A stretch of 64,000 bases of DNA from Gymnogyps californianus (taxonomy: Eukaryota; Chordata; Aves; Accipitriformes; Cathartidae): NCBI RefSeq assembly GCF_018139145.2, contig NC_059485.1, positions 17,359,698-17,423,697 on the forward strand, read 5' to 3'. The notes below the pieces were generated by a model. The model searched no databases and was not told the DNA's origin. It worked only from the letters and a program-made list of their open reading frames with translations. Numbering within the stretch: position 1 is the stretch's first letter; each line of letters starts with the position of its first letter. Positions 63,894 through 64,000 of the stretch are shown here, one piece after another. The translations under genes and the position numbers were made by a program.

Positions 63894-64000
63894 CACCCCA
63901 TCTGAGGTAGGAGGCCTCTTGTGTTTTATTGTCGTCTTTCCCCCACACCGAGCAGAACTTGCACTTCTTGGGAGGTAGAAGCAGCAAAAGCACAGCACTG
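63894..64000 (+). other. DNAJA3: DNAJA3 3' UTR start and possible next intron
   Basis: The first 13 nt are 3' UTR. A splice donor at 63907 probably opens another intron that runs off the window. No poly(A) signal is seen. Confidence 0.5.

Overview
This is vertebrate nuclear DNA, most likely from a bird. The genes are split by GT-AG introns, promoters sit in strong CpG islands, introns are short, much of the window is very GC-rich, and I recognise almost no interspersed repeats. That combination resembles an avian microchromosome, although a turtle or crocodilian cannot be excluded. Gene content matches the block on human 16p13.3 around ADCY9-SRL-CORO7-DNAJA3.

Layout. 1-5277 is the start of intron 1 of ADCY9 (minus strand). 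5278-6979 is its large first coding exon, followed by a CpG-island promoter to about 8.37 kb. 8.4-28.2 kb is intergenic with no gene I can support; it holds a three-copy 108-bp higher-order minisatellite at 24161-24500. 28368-31050 carries the last three coding exons of SRL (sarcalumenin, minus strand), with a poly(A) signal downstream; its 5' exons are not visible. 31.1-43.7 kb has no recognisable exon and contains a 500-base run of N (34855-35354). 43703-52128 carries the first seven coding exons of CORO7 (coronin-7, minus strand; 205 codons, all junctions in phase); its later exons are absent. 53762-63893 carries DNAJA3 (Tid1, mitochondrial Hsp40, plus strand), reconstructed as 11 exons and 478 residues.

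Function. The genes are neighbours by conserved synteny, not an operon: ADCY9 makes cAMP at the plasma membrane, SRL is a Ca-handling glycoprotein of the sarcoplasmic reticulum, CORO7 acts in Golgi traffic and actin control, and DNAJA3 is a matrix co-chaperone of mitochondrial Hsp70. CORO7 and DNAJA3 are head to head with start codons about 1.6 kb apart.

Most notable points. The DNAJA3 start codon sits in a perfect TISU element downstream of one perfect and two near NRF-1 motifs, and its intron 2 appears to use a GC donor. The stretch around the N run lacks the rest of CORO7, the 5' end of SRL and the genes expected between them, so the gap probably hides much more than 500 bases or marks a rearrangement or join error. 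I saw no candidate for a wholly new biological system. Most long open frames here are by-products of GC-rich or tandemly repeated DNA.
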